From the NCBI RefSeq assembly GCF_023272795.1, contig NZ_CP096829.1:2666001-2730000 (forward strand): 64,000 nt of DNA, written 5' to 3'. The DNA is from Flavobacterium humidisoli. Its GTDB lineage: Bacteria > Bacteroidota > Bacteroidia > Flavobacteriales > Flavobacteriaceae. This document shows, piece after piece, positions 53,501 through 63,723 of this stretch. The stretch's first letter is position 1. Every line of letters begins with the position of its first letter. The notes under the pieces were generated by a model. The model saw only the letters and a list, made by a program, of their open reading frames with translations. It was not told where the DNA came from and searched no databases. A program made the position numbers and the translations under genes.

Positions 53501-56500
53501 TCTACAGGCATCTGGACTGTAAATTCCGGAAATGGTGCAACAATTACACCACTTTCTTCTTCTACAGCAAGAGCAACAATTGTACCCGGAAATAATTATG
53601 CGTTTCAATATAGTATATCAAGTGCAGATGCCGGAAGTTGTGGAGCGAGTAGTGATATAATGACAGTAACAAATAGCGCTTTACCTACAACACCTAATGC
53701 AGGAATTGACCAGGAAATTTGTTTATCGGAAGGAAATTCAATTACATTAAGTGGTAATTCAATCACTTCAGGAAGTGGTATATGGAGTAAAGTGAGCGGT
53801 CCTGTTGGCGGAACAATATCCTCAAATAATTCAAATAGTACAACAGTTATAGGATTAACAGAAGGTTTGTACATTTTTAAATGGACAGCAGGGTATGACA
53901 GTTGTAATAATTTAAGTGATGTAATTAGAGTAAATGTGTATGGGCCTCCAAGTGCAGCTGATGCCGGAGCAGATCAAAGTGCTTGTCAGTTAGGCGCCCA
54001 GCTTGATGCTGCAGCACCTACAAGTGGCATTGGAACTTGGACGTTAACAGCAGGTCCATCTCTAGATGGAATTATTATCGACAGCCCAAATGATCCAAAA
54101 TCGACATTATCCTTTTCTAACCCATATTTATTGCCAGTAGGTACTTACACTTTTACATGGACAGTAAAAAATGGTACTATTTGTGCTGTAAGTACAGATA
54201 CTGTAAATATTACATTTACAGGAGCACCTCCAACACCTGCAAATGCAGGTCCTGACCAGAATTTATGTAATGCTACTACAGCAGTAATGAATGCTAATCC
54301 TGTTAACCCGGGAACGGGAACATGGACTCAGGTTTCGGGGCCAACAACAGCTATTTTCTCTAATAGATTTAGCGCACATTCCACTGTATCAGCTTTGACA
54401 AATGGAACTTATGAATTTAAATGGTCGAGTTCTAATGGCGCAGGATGTAATCTGGAAGATACGATTCTTGTTACAATTAATCCAGCTATCGCAGCTGTGA
54501 ATGCAGGTCCGGACCAAATATTAGCAGAATATAGTACTGTGACTATGGCGGCGACTGATCCTGCGCCAAATACAGGCTCATGGTCATTTGTATCAGGACC
54601 AAATACTCCATTTATTTTAGATGTTAATAGTCCTACTACACAAATTGCAGGAACTATTCCTGGTAAATATGTTTTTAAATATACCGTTTCAAATAGCTCA
54701 TGTGCTGTTGATGCTGATACTGTCGAAATTACATTAATCGGTCAGACAGATTTAAGTTTAGCTAAAATAGCTGATATTGCATCTCCTAGAGTGGGAGACA
54801 TAGTAACTTTTACAGTTGCTGTTACAAACAATGGGAATCGCGATGCAACAGGAATTGCAGTAAGAGATAATTTACCGGCTGGTTTTACTTTAATTACAGG
54901 AAGTGTTTCTAATCAGGGGAATTATAATGCCGGAGGAAATGCAATAAACTGGTCTGGATTATCAGTTGTAAACGGAGCTACGTTAAATTTAACTTACAAA
55001 GCTAGAGTAAATGCTGCTACAGGAACAGCTAATGAATATACCAACACAGCTCAAATAACGGCTAGTGATCAGGTTGATCCAAATTCAACACCAAATAATG
55101 ATATTCCAACAGAGGATGATCAGGATTCTCTAACGCTTACACCAATTCCAAATGTTGATTTAGCGATAACAAAAAGAATAAGTAATGCTACGCCAGATGT
55201 GGGATCTACAGTTCAATTTACAATTGAAGTTGTAAACAACGGACCTAGTAACGCTACTTCAGTAGTAGCAACTGATGCTTTGCCAACAGGTTATACTTTT
55301 GTTAGTGCTACTGCAGGAACAGGTACTTATAATAGTACAAATGGGCGATGGAATATAGGAAATTTGGCAAATGGATCAAGAACTACCTTAACAATTACTG
55401 CGAGGGTAAATGCAACAGGAAATTATACCAATACAGCAACTGTAACCAGAGCTGAGATTGATACAAATGCGACTAACAATACCAGCAGTGTTTCCAGTAC
55501 CCCAAGAGCGATTGCAGATTTAAGTTTAACAAAAACGGTAAGTGCAGGACCATATAATGTGGGGAGTAATGTTACTTTTACAGTAACGGTTACTAACGCC
55601 GGACCAAGTGCAGCAACTTCTGTAAGTGTACTTGATTATTTACCTTCAGGTTATACGTATGTGAGTCATACAAGTGCAGGAACAACATATTCTAATGCTT
55701 CAGGTTTCTGGAATATAGGGAATTTAGCAAATGGTGCTTCAGCAGTGTTGACTGTTGTTGCCAGAATTAATGCAACAGGTGATTATAGAAATGTTGCCGA
55801 AGTAGTACATTCTAATGAATTTGATCCTGATTCAACACCCGGAAATAACAATCCAGCAGAAGATGATCAACAGCAGGTTGTTATTGTACCAGTTCAGTTA
55901 GCTGACTTAGAAGTTACTAAAACTGTAGATGTTACAACTCCAAGAGTAGGCGATAATATTAAGTTTAGAATTACATTAAGAAATGTTGGGCCAAGTGATG
56001 CAACAGGAGTGACTGTAAATGACTTATTACCTACTGGTTATACTTTTGTAAGCTATACTTCGACCAATGGAGCTTATAATGCAACTAATGGAAATTGGAC
56101 AATTTCAGGAAGTGTTGCAAATGGAAAAACAGAATATTTAGATATTACAGCTAAAGTAAATCCTATAACAGGAACAGCTAATGAATTTAGAAATACTGCA
56201 AGTGTAACAGCAAGTAATCAAACGGATCCAGTCCCTGCGAATAATACTTCAACGGTAACTACTGTTCCAACAGCTTTAATTAATTTAGCACTAACTAAAT
56301 CGGTAAATAATATTAGTCCGTTAGCAGGATCAAATGTGGTGTTTACCGTAAGAGTTTCAAATGCGGGACCAAGTAATGCGACAGGAGTGCAGGTTAGAGA
56401 TTTACTTCCTAACGGATATACTTATGTTAGTTCGACAGTTTCAAACGGAACTTATGCCAATGGAACTGGATTATGGACTATTGGAACTATTATAAATGGA

Positions 56501-59500
56501 GCTTCAGCAGTTTTAAATGTTACGGCTACAGTCAATGCAACAGGAAATTATACCAATGTTGCCGAAGTTATCAGTGCGAATGAAACAGATGTAAATTCGA
56601 CACCAAATAATAATGTTTTAACAGAAGACGATCAAGATGAAATCGCAATATCTCGTGGTTCATTAGTAGATTTAAGCTTAGTTAAAACAGTTAATAATAA
56701 TACGCCTAATGTTAATGATATTGTAACCTTCAGGATTACGGTAAACAATGCTGGGCCAAGTGATGCAAAAGGAGTTGTAGTTACAGATAAATTGCCTTCA
56801 GGATATTTATTTGTTAGTGCTGCTCCATCTGCCGGAAGTTATAATAATACACCAGGTTCATGGACAGTTGGAACTCTTGCAAACGGAGCAACAGCTACTT
56901 TAGATATTCAGGCTCGGGTATTGCCAACTGGTAATTATAATAACGTGGCAGAAGTTACAGGAGCTGATGAAGTAGATAGCAATTCTACTCCGGGGAATAA
57001 TGACGATACAGAGAATGATCAAAGCGAAGTTATTGTAACTCCTGTACAAATTGCTGATTTATCTGTGAATAAAATTGTTGATGTAACTGTTCCAAAAGTG
57101 GGCGATAATGTAGTGTTTACAATTGCAGTTTCAAATGCAGGACCAAGCAATGCTACTGGTGTTGTTATTAGAGATTTGTTGCCTTCTGGTTATGAGTTCG
57201 TAAGTGCAGTTCCAACTGCAGGGATGTATAACAGAACAACAGGAGACTGGACAGTTTCAAGACCAATTATTGCAAATACTTCTGAAACTATTCAGATAAC
57301 TGCTAAAGTTCTGAAAAATGGCAGTTATGTAAATAATGCTGAGGTAATTGCAAGCGATCAGCAGGATCCGGATTCTACACCAAATGATGGAACCGGAGAT
57401 GATTTTTCAACAGTAACAACGACACCTTCTGCATTAGTAAATCTTGCAGTTGTGAAAAGAATAAATAATGCAGCTCCAGATGTAGGATCTACAGTGGTAT
57501 TTACAATTGATGTTGTAAATAATGGGCCAAGTGATGCTACAACTGTGGTTGTAAATGATAGATTACCTACTGGTTACGCTTTTGTAAGCGACGATGCAAC
57601 AGGAAACTACGACAATGTCTCAGGAAACTGGATAATAGGTAACCTGGCAAGCGGAATAAAAAGAACTTTAAACATTACTGCTGCTGTAAACCCAAAAGGT
57701 AATTACCTTAATACGGCTACAGCAACCAGTACTGAAACGGATGGAAATCCTGGGGATAATACATGTGAAGTTTCCAGTACTCCAAGAGCGATTTCTGATT
57801 TGAGCTTGTTAAAAACAGTTGCAAATGCCTCTCCAAATGTTGGCGAAAATGCAGTATTTACTATTGTGGTAACCAATAATGGTCCAAGTAATGCGACAGG
57901 AGTCGTAGTTACAGATCAATTACCATCAGGATATTCGTTTGTGAGTGCAACGCCTTCAGTAGGAACATTTGATAGTAATTCCGGAGGCTGGTCAGTAGGC
58001 AGTTTAGCAAACAGTGCTAGTGCTAGTTTAACTATTATTGCGAGAGTTTTAGCTACAGGAAATTATAACAATGTTGCTGAAGTAACAGGTGCTGATCAAT
58101 TTGATCCGAACTCAATACCTGGAAATAATAATCCATTAGAAAATGATCAGAGTACTGTAGTGGTTACTCCGGTTAATGTATCAGATTTAGTTACAGTAAA
58201 AACAGTTTCGGCTGTCACTGTTGCAGGTATTTCTGCGTCAAGACCAAATGAAGGTGATACTATTAGATACAGTATTGTGGTTACAAATAACGGTGGTCCT
58301 ACTAGTGCTACAGGTGTTAGTTTAACAGATATTCTTCCTGCAGGTTTAACTTATGAAAGCCATACAGTAACTGCTGGAACTTATAACTATGCGTCTGGAG
58401 TATGGACTATTGGAAACCTGGCAGTTAATGGTACAGCTGCTTTAGAAATTACAGCAAAAGTAAATGCGGGTACTAAAGGTTTAACTATTATCAATAGAAC
58501 AACTGCGGCTAAAGGAGATCAAACAGATCCTACGACAGCTGGAGATGATTTAGAGGAAACAATTGTGGTTAGTTTACCACCAATTGCTGCAAATGATATT
58601 AGTAATGGTAATACAACAAATCAGCCTTCAACTCCATTAAATATTCTAACAAATGATAGATTAGGAGATGGAACTTTAGCAACTCCTGCCAATACTATTG
58701 TTGATTTAAACCCTAATACACCAGGAGTAGAAACAACAATTATAGTACCAGGAGAAGGAACTTGGAATTATGATCCAGCAACTGGTTTAATTGTATTTAC
58801 ACCAGAGGCAGGATTTACATCAGACCCAACGCCATTAGTTTATAAATTAACAGAAACACAAACGGGCTTAAGTGACACTGCGACTATAACAGTTACTTAT
58901 GTGGCTCAGGCACCAATAGCCTATAATGATTTAAGCAGTGGAAATCCTGTAAATACAGCAGTAACAGTAAATCCATTAGCAAACAAAGGTTCTGGAAAAG
59001 ATGCAGACCCGGATGGAACTATAGATCCTTCAACGGTTCGTTTGTTGAGTCCATCAGGAGCAACAGCTATCGTAACAGATTCAAAAGGAATTACAAGTTT
59101 TGATGTTGCGAATGAAGGAAAATGGAGTGTTAACCCGGTAACTGGTGCAATTACGTTTACGCCATTGCCAACGTTCCATAAAGATCCAACGCCTATTCAA
59201 TATAATGTAAAAGATAATGATGGCAATGTATCTAATAATGCAACAGTAACTATAGATTATGTGCCAGTTGCAGCAAATGACAGAAATACGACACCGGGAA
59301 CACCAGGTTTACCAGTGACAATAAATGTTTCTGGAAACGATACAGCAGGAGATACAGTTAATGTATCGACAGTAGTATTAAATGCGTCAAGTGTTTTTGG
59401 AGGAATTCAGGTATCTCCTCAAGAAGTTTCTGTAGCAGGAGTTGGTAACTGGATAGCTGATGCTCTTGGAAATGTAACATTTACTCCGGAAGCAGGATAC

Positions 59501-62500
59501 ACAATTGACCCTCCGGTAATTAGCTATACAATAAGAGATAATCAAGGGAATAGTTCAAATACAGCTACTATCACAATAGATTATGCTCCAATCACTTCGC
59601 CTGATTTATCAATTGGAAATCCAATTAATACGCCGGTAGTTGTTGATGTTACAGCTAATGATACGACAGGAGATTTAGTTGATCCAACGACAGTAAGTTT
59701 GGTTAATCCTGGAAATGGAACCAACATTGTACAGGATCCAACGGGAGATATTACCAGCATCACAATTCCTGAAGAAGGAAGATGGAATTTAGATCCTGTT
59801 ACTGGAAAAGTAACATTTACTCCAAATCCTGGTTTTATTACAAATCCTACACCAATTAATTATAATGTTAGAGATCATCAGGGTAATCAATCTAACAACA
59901 GCTTGATAACTATCAGAGTGATACCTCAGGCTGATATGGTTGTTACTAAAACTAATCATACAGACAAATATATTCCAGGAACAAATAGTGTTTATACTAT
60001 TACGGTTAAAAATAATGGTCCGGCGGCAGCGACAAATGTAGTAGTGCTGGATGATATAGCTGACCCAGTACTTAAGGCAGTAACGACATGGTCAGTTGTT
60101 GGAACTGGAGGCACAATATTGCCCTATGCAAGTGGAGCTGGAGGTCTTAATTTTAATAACGCAACAATTAGGAGTATAAATACAGCGGAAACGGTTACCT
60201 ATACAGTAACAATTGCAGTTCCAAGCAGCTATACCGGTAAGATTGTAAATACAGCAATTGCAACATCTGCTGTTCAGGACCCTAATGTTAGCAATAATGC
60301 TCAAACAGATATTGATACTGCAAACCCATTAGCCGAGATAGTGCTTACAAAAACAATTTTAACTGCAGCTCCTCATAGAATTGGAGATAATGTTGAGTTT
60401 TTAATTACAGCAGTAAATAATGGCCCAAGTGATGCTACGGGAATAAACATTGTAGATAAACTGCCAAGCGGTTATACTTTTGTTAGTGCAAGACCAAGCA
60501 ATGGAACTTATAATGCATCGAGTGGTTTATGGAATTTAGGAGGTTTAACCAATACTTCTAATGCTACATTAACTGTAATTGCAAGAATTAATGCGACGGG
60601 AAATTATACAAATGTTGCTGAGGTTACTAAAGTAGATCAATTAGATCCAAATGGAGTTATCCACGGGAATAACACGCCTAACGAAATTGATCAGTCAGAT
60701 GTGACGATTGTTCCGGTTAAAATAGTTGATTTGGTTACCACAAAAACAGTTGATAAATCAAATCCAAATAAAGGAGACATTGTACAGTATACAATAACTG
60801 TTGTAAACAATGGTCCGAGCACAGCGACTGGAGTAAATCTAACAGATAATTTACCTGCAGGATTAGTTTATGTATCGCATGTAGCAGCGGGAGGAACGAT
60901 AAATATGTATGCTGGTGGAGTTTGGAATATTGGAAACATAAACATTGGATCTTCTGCTGCATTATTAATCAATGCAAGAGTTACTGCAGCAGGAACGGTT
61001 AGTCAAACGCCTATTGTAAATACAGTTACATCTGCAGCTGGAAATGAATCCGATCCAACAACTGCTGGAGACGATTTAACAGAATCAATTATTGTAACAA
61101 GTTCAGACTTAGTAACTGAAAAAACAGTAAGTAAATCAAATCCTAGCGAAGGGGAAACGATTAATTACAGCATTAGGGTTACGAATAACGGTCCAAGTGA
61201 TGCAACGGGAGTTCGTTTAACCGATATTCTTCCAATTGGAGTTACTTACGTGAGTAACAATCAGGGAGCTGACTATAATTATGGCTCTGGTATCTGGACT
61301 ATAGGAGATCTTGCAAACGGAGCGACCAAAGTTTTAGATATTAATGTGTTAATTAATTCTGGCTCAGCAGGAAAAACGATTGTCAATACAACGACTGCTG
61401 CCAAAGGAGATCAGTCAGACCCATCAGCTGTTGGAGATGATTTAACAGAAACAATCATTGTTCAGAACGGTGCTGATGTTGTATTGAAGAAAGTAGTGAA
61501 TAATAGTACACCTAACATTGGAGAAACGGTAACTTATACTGTGACGGTAACCAATAAAGGAACAACATTAGTAACAAACTTGGTAGTAAAAGATGATCTG
61601 CCAGCTGGTTTAACGTTTGTTTCAGCTACTCCAGGAAAAGGGGTATGGACAACTCCAAACTGGACAGTAGGTACATTACAGCCAGGTGAAGAAGGATCTA
61701 TCGAGATTAAAGCACTTGTTGGTTTAGATCAGGGAGGGAATGTATTAACCAATACAGTATCTAATACGCAGGATCAGTTTGATGCCAACAGAACTCCTGA
61801 TTATCCTACTGAGACTATAACAGTTACGAACTTAGATTTAGCCGTTGTTAAAACAGTAAATAACGCGACACCAAATGAAGGTGAGGTTATTAGATATACT
61901 ATCAGAGTAACAAACAATGGTGCTAATGATGCAACCAATGTAAGTTTAGTAGATAAATTACCTGTAGGAGTTACTTATGTAAGCGATGCACTTTCAGCAG
62001 GAAATTATAACAATGGCTCAGGATTATGGACAATTGGTAATTTAGTAAATGGTGCGGTTGCAACCCTTACAATTGATGCAAGAGTTAATGCAGGAACTTA
62101 TGGTACAACGATAACCAATACAACAAGTGCAGTAAAAGCGGATCAGGCAGATTCTAATCCGGCAAATAATATTGCTAGTGTTGCCATTGTGCCAACAGCA
62201 TACATAGACTTGAGTTTAACGAAAGATATTGTTGGAAATATTATCAATCCAGCTGTAGGCGATGTAATCACTTTTGAAATAAGAGTGATGAACGATGGGC
62301 CTACAAAAGCAACGGGAGTAGAGGTAGTAGATTTAGTACCTTCCGGGTATAAATTTATCAACTATAGTTCAACTATTGGTACTTACAGTCCTTCAACAGG
62401 TCTTTGGAAAGTAGGTTTTGTAGAACCAGGAAATACGGCAGTTTTATTAGTTGATGTAAGAGTTCTAGATACTGGAGACTATATGAACTGTGCAGAAATT

Positions 62501-63655
62501 ACCAAAGTAAATGAGCCGGATATCGATTCTACTCCAGGTAATGGTAATGTTTCAGAAGATGATTATGCTTGTGCATCTGCATCGCCTAATCAATCTTTAG
62601 GCTTGGCAGTTGTTAAGACTATCTTGAAAAATGTTACAAATCCAAAAGTAAATTCGCAGATTTCATTCGAGATTCAGTTAACAAACAATGGAGATATAGA
62701 CGCAACAGGTGTTGTGGTATCAGATTTACTTCCTTCTGGCTATAGGTTCGTAAATTATAGTTCTACTAGAGGAGTTTATGATTATGTAACGGGAGACTGG
62801 ATAGTAGGTAAGATATTAAACGGAGAAACGGAGATTTTGATTGTTGATGTTATTGTTAACGAATCTGGAAACTATCAAAATTGTGCAAGTATAAAAGCAA
62901 TGCACCAGACAGATATTGATCCATCAAACAATCAAAGTTGTATTACGGCATCTCCAATAGCTCTAATAGATTTAGAATTGACTAAAGAAGCTGATATCTT
63001 AAAACCAATTGCTGAAACTAATGTTGAATTTACCATAACATTATCAAACAAAGGACCTAGTAAAGCAACAGGTGTTGAGGTAAAAGATTTACTTCCGTCA
63101 GGCTTCAAATTCGTAAGTGCTGTTACAGCTATCGGAACTTATGATGCAGTTACTGGAATATGGAAAGTAGGAACTATTGATACCAATGCCTTACAAATAT
63201 TAAAAGTAACAGCTAATGTACTGCCGACAGGTGATTTTACAAATGTTGCAGAAGTTATGGCAGCAAATGAAGATGATGTAGATTCTGCTCCTGGAAATAA
63301 TAAACTGCAGGAAGATGATCAGGATGCAGTATCATTAGAACCACAGGTTTCTTTAATGATTCCAGAAGGATTTACGCCTAACGGAGATGGTATAAATGAT
63401 GTTTTTGAAATAGAACATTTACAAGTATTATATCCAAACTTTAGTATAGAGATTGTAAATCGATACGGAAACCTTGTGTATAAGTACAAACATAATGGAG
63501 ACAAGTTTACAACGCCATTATGGTGGGATGGTTATTCAACAGGAAGACTTAATGTCTCTGGAGGTATGCTTCCGGCAGGAACTTATTTCTATACTATTCA
63601 CTTCAACAACAACGAAAGAAATCCGCAGACAGGCTGGTTACATTTAAAAAAATAA
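50597..63655 (+). CDS. Giant surface adhesin-like protein, type IX secretion (4352 aa)
   Basis: Signal peptide to about residue 37 (ending STYGQ). Residues 40-1385 hold about 15 PKD-like repeats of the NAGPDQ...GTWTQVSGP type. Residues about 1388-2655 hold ten DUF11 repeats (each starting like DLSLTKTV...VGD and containing NNGPSNATGV). Residues 2661-3109 hold four CshA-like fibril repeats (NDTTGDLVDP, VTFTPNPGF). Nine more DUF11 repeats run to about 4250. The last 100 residues are a gliding-motility/type B sorting domain (FTPNGDGINDVFEI, AGTYFYTIHF). The frame is open throughout. The PorP/SprF gene 68 bases downstream is the usual partner of such proteins. Confidence 0.93.
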   Translation: MEKNYSYKQKKSNFSNLFLSFLVLVAVLFSNESTYGQDCSLNAGIPITICENSPLLLSGVVGGNMVSHKWTQIAGPSVLIQDPNSAVTSVLGAVGGNVYRFRLSGVCSIGTTSQDVTITVNPITIAKAGTNIEGCPGTYPLSANSPLNPGETGIWVKNGSDNAGVTINNPTSPNATITLSSSAAGSTQLSWKISSSSCSSSSSITVTNYGGEVIANAGPDQTLSECYTNTQSTILNASIGGNGTGKQEGTWSFVSGPAVPTITNPNSENAAVSDLIEGPYVFRWAVQGPCVLGSDTVTINVPPATQDVTDAEGINRTQSFCDKSITSTVLQGNIPLYAGETVEWSTNSGATIVSPNSSTTLITGLDFNTKGTYTFIYKIKGNSEVNPKCETQSTFTVQYVSSPTALILNNGVSTVVLPVNVTSGSIPMSSTGGNDNQYIYLKGPDDVMPSLNFDEGNLNFSNLTKAGTYTFRVRRYTSGSFAIGCLEAFADISIVVSLSPEPSNAGTKVALLCGVTTTQLSGNNPTLMTTSGLSGYWSQVSGPNVASFDDIKKNNPNISNLISGVYVFRWNISGGINAIDTFSETSITVSQPPFSNAGETPVTACAGSYFLDAAPLIEGQTGHWTQLGGAPIVTIVNPASPQTYINGMLPGGTYTFRWTVTAAGINCTPSWSDVVVNTIATFSPSPAVAGSDFCLPSGTTRTTLSAANAVNGTGTWAQIAGSSVSIVNPNSADAAIEGLTDGIYKFQWTTAADPLNSSLCTSFSDTITITVAAEPKSIGGTDQDVCGNIVIMNANVLTTGLVGTWVQVSGDSSWSVDDINNPKAVFSNLAAGNYVFKWVVRRGTCDSDSSEVSFKVSLPPTVATVSTGSVDVCDTKINLNGNTITSGAGTWQVVSGPNNPVFANANIGNTAVSGLTTGTYLLRWSSTNGPGCATSTADLTLNVNAPADAGPDQVLCNATEIMLQGTKGSTGIWTVNSGNGATITPLSSSTARATIVPGNNYAFQYSISSADAGSCGASSDIMTVTNSALPTTPNAGIDQEICLSEGNSITLSGNSITSGSGIWSKVSGPVGGTISSNNSNSTTVIGLTEGLYIFKWTAGYDSCNNLSDVIRVNVYGPPSAADAGADQSACQLGAQLDAAAPTSGIGTWTLTAGPSLDGIIIDSPNDPKSTLSFSNPYLLPVGTYTFTWTVKNGTICAVSTDTVNITFTGAPPTPANAGPDQNLCNATTAVMNANPVNPGTGTWTQVSGPTTAIFSNRFSAHSTVSALTNGTYEFKWSSSNGAGCNLEDTILVTINPAIAAVNAGPDQILAEYSTVTMAATDPAPNTGSWSFVSGPNTPFILDVNSPTTQIAGTIPGKYVFKYTVSNSSCAVDADTVEITLIGQTDLSLAKIADIASPRVGDIVTFTVAVTNNGNRDATGIAVRDNLPAGFTLITGSVSNQGNYNAGGNAINWSGLSVVNGATLNLTYKARVNAATGTANEYTNTAQITASDQVDPNSTPNNDIPTEDDQDSLTLTPIPNVDLAITKRISNATPDVGSTVQFTIEVVNNGPSNATSVVATDALPTGYTFVSATAGTGTYNSTNGRWNIGNLANGSRTTLTITARVNATGNYTNTATVTRAEIDTNATNNTSSVSSTPRAIADLSLTKTVSAGPYNVGSNVTFTVTVTNAGPSAATSVSVLDYLPSGYTYVSHTSAGTTYSNASGFWNIGNLANGASAVLTVVARINATGDYRNVAEVVHSNEFDPDSTPGNNNPAEDDQQQVVIVPVQLADLEVTKTVDVTTPRVGDNIKFRITLRNVGPSDATGVTVNDLLPTGYTFVSYTSTNGAYNATNGNWTISGSVANGKTEYLDITAKVNPITGTANEFRNTASVTASNQTDPVPANNTSTVTTVPTALINLALTKSVNNISPLAGSNVVFTVRVSNAGPSNATGVQVRDLLPNGYTYVSSTVSNGTYANGTGLWTIGTIINGASAVLNVTATVNATGNYTNVAEVISANETDVNSTPNNNVLTEDDQDEIAISRGSLVDLSLVKTVNNNTPNVNDIVTFRITVNNAGPSDAKGVVVTDKLPSGYLFVSAAPSAGSYNNTPGSWTVGTLANGATATLDIQARVLPTGNYNNVAEVTGADEVDSNSTPGNNDDTENDQSEVIVTPVQIADLSVNKIVDVTVPKVGDNVVFTIAVSNAGPSNATGVVIRDLLPSGYEFVSAVPTAGMYNRTTGDWTVSRPIIANTSETIQITAKVLKNGSYVNNAEVIASDQQDPDSTPNDGTGDDFSTVTTTPSALVNLAVVKRINNAAPDVGSTVVFTIDVVNNGPSDATTVVVNDRLPTGYAFVSDDATGNYDNVSGNWIIGNLASGIKRTLNITAAVNPKGNYLNTATATSTETDGNPGDNTCEVSSTPRAISDLSLLKTVANASPNVGENAVFTIVVTNNGPSNATGVVVTDQLPSGYSFVSATPSVGTFDSNSGGWSVGSLANSASASLTIIARVLATGNYNNVAEVTGADQFDPNSIPGNNNPLENDQSTVVVTPVNVSDLVTVKTVSAVTVAGISASRPNEGDTIRYSIVVTNNGGPTSATGVSLTDILPAGLTYESHTVTAGTYNYASGVWTIGNLAVNGTAALEITAKVNAGTKGLTIINRTTAAKGDQTDPTTAGDDLEETIVVSLPPIAANDISNGNTTNQPSTPLNILTNDRLGDGTLATPANTIVDLNPNTPGVETTIIVPGEGTWNYDPATGLIVFTPEAGFTSDPTPLVYKLTETQTGLSDTATITVTYVAQAPIAYNDLSSGNPVNTAVTVNPLANKGSGKDADPDGTIDPSTVRLLSPSGATAIVTDSKGITSFDVANEGKWSVNPVTGAITFTPLPTFHKDPTPIQYNVKDNDGNVSNNATVTIDYVPVAANDRNTTPGTPGLPVTINVSGNDTAGDTVNVSTVVLNASSVFGGIQVSPQEVSVAGVGNWIADALGNVTFTPEAGYTIDPPVISYTIRDNQGNSSNTATITIDYAPITSPDLSIGNPINTPVVVDVTANDTTGDLVDPTTVSLVNPGNGTNIVQDPTGDITSITIPEEGRWNLDPVTGKVTFTPNPGFITNPTPINYNVRDHQGNQSNNSLITIRVIPQADMVVTKTNHTDKYIPGTNSVYTITVKNNGPAAATNVVVLDDIADPVLKAVTTWSVVGTGGTILPYASGAGGLNFNNATIRSINTAETVTYTVTIAVPSSYTGKIVNTAIATSAVQDPNVSNNAQTDIDTANPLAEIVLTKTILTAAPHRIGDNVEFLITAVNNGPSDATGINIVDKLPSGYTFVSARPSNGTYNASSGLWNLGGLTNTSNATLTVIARINATGNYTNVAEVTKVDQLDPNGVIHGNNTPNEIDQSDVTIVPVKIVDLVTTKTVDKSNPNKGDIVQYTITVVNNGPSTATGVNLTDNLPAGLVYVSHVAAGGTINMYAGGVWNIGNINIGSSAALLINARVTAAGTVSQTPIVNTVTSAAGNESDPTTAGDDLTESIIVTSSDLVTEKTVSKSNPSEGETINYSIRVTNNGPSDATGVRLTDILPIGVTYVSNNQGADYNYGSGIWTIGDLANGATKVLDINVLINSGSAGKTIVNTTTAAKGDQSDPSAVGDDLTETIIVQNGADVVLKKVVNNSTPNIGETVTYTVTVTNKGTTLVTNLVVKDDLPAGLTFVSATPGKGVWTTPNWTVGTLQPGEEGSIEIKALVGLDQGGNVLTNTVSNTQDQFDANRTPDYPTETITVTNLDLAVVKTVNNATPNEGEVIRYTIRVTNNGANDATNVSLVDKLPVGVTYVSDALSAGNYNNGSGLWTIGNLVNGAVATLTIDARVNAGTYGTTITNTTSAVKADQADSNPANNIASVAIVPTAYIDLSLTKDIVGNIINPAVGDVITFEIRVMNDGPTKATGVEVVDLVPSGYKFINYSSTIGTYSPSTGLWKVGFVEPGNTAVLLVDVRVLDTGDYMNCAEITKVNEPDIDSTPGNGNVSEDDYACASASPNQSLGLAVVKTILKNVTNPKVNSQISFEIQLTNNGDIDATGVVVSDLLPSGYRFVNYSSTRGVYDYVTGDWIVGKILNGETEILIVDVIVNESGNYQNCASIKAMHQTDIDPSNNQSCITASPIALIDLELTKEADILKPIAETNVEFTITLSNKGPSKATGVEVKDLLPSGFKFVSAVTAIGTYDAVTGIWKVGTIDTNALQILKVTANVLPTGDFTNVAEVMAANEDDVDSAPGNNKLQEDDQDAVSLEPQVSLMIPEGFTPNGDGINDVFEIEHLQVLYPNFSIEIVNRYGNLVYKYKHNGDKFTTPLWWDGYSTGRLNVSGGMLPAGTYFYTIHFNNNERNPQTGWLHLKK
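50720..54745 (+). repeat. PKD-like repeat block in the giant protein
   Basis: About 15 degenerate repeats of 240-290 bases coding for PKD-like domains. Unit starts are visible near 50720, 50975, 51243, 51510, 51800, 52110, 52380, 52655, 52925, 53195, 53437, 53695, 53960, 54240 and 54500. Confidence 0.7.
54746..58570 (+). repeat. First DUF11 repeat block (ten units)
   Basis: Ten repeats of about 360-400 bases. Units begin near 54746, 55160, 55520, 55900, 56280, 56670, 57050, 57440, 57800 and 58180. Recurrent words such as the codons for NNGPSNATGV and NATGNYTNVAEV make this prone to recombination and assembly collapse. Confidence 0.8.
58580..59925 (+). repeat. CshA-like fibril repeat block (four units)
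   Basis: Four repeats of about 330 bases, starting PIAANDIS, PIAYNDLS, PVAANDRN and PITSPDLS, each with a W-x-x-DP/NPVTG then FTP pattern typical of CshA-type fibril repeats. They interrupt the DUF11 array. Confidence 0.65.
59930..63350 (+). repeat. Second DUF11 repeat block (nine units)
   Basis: Nine repeats beginning near 59930, 60335, 60725, 61110, 61475, 61840, 62210, 62600 and 62965. Less uniform than the first block; the last three lack long direct identity to the others. Confidence 0.8.
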
Positions 63656-63723
63656 AAGTATTCTTTAAGAAGAGAAGATAGTAAAAAACCTTTTCTCTCC
63701 TTTCAAAAATTAAACTCGTTTTT

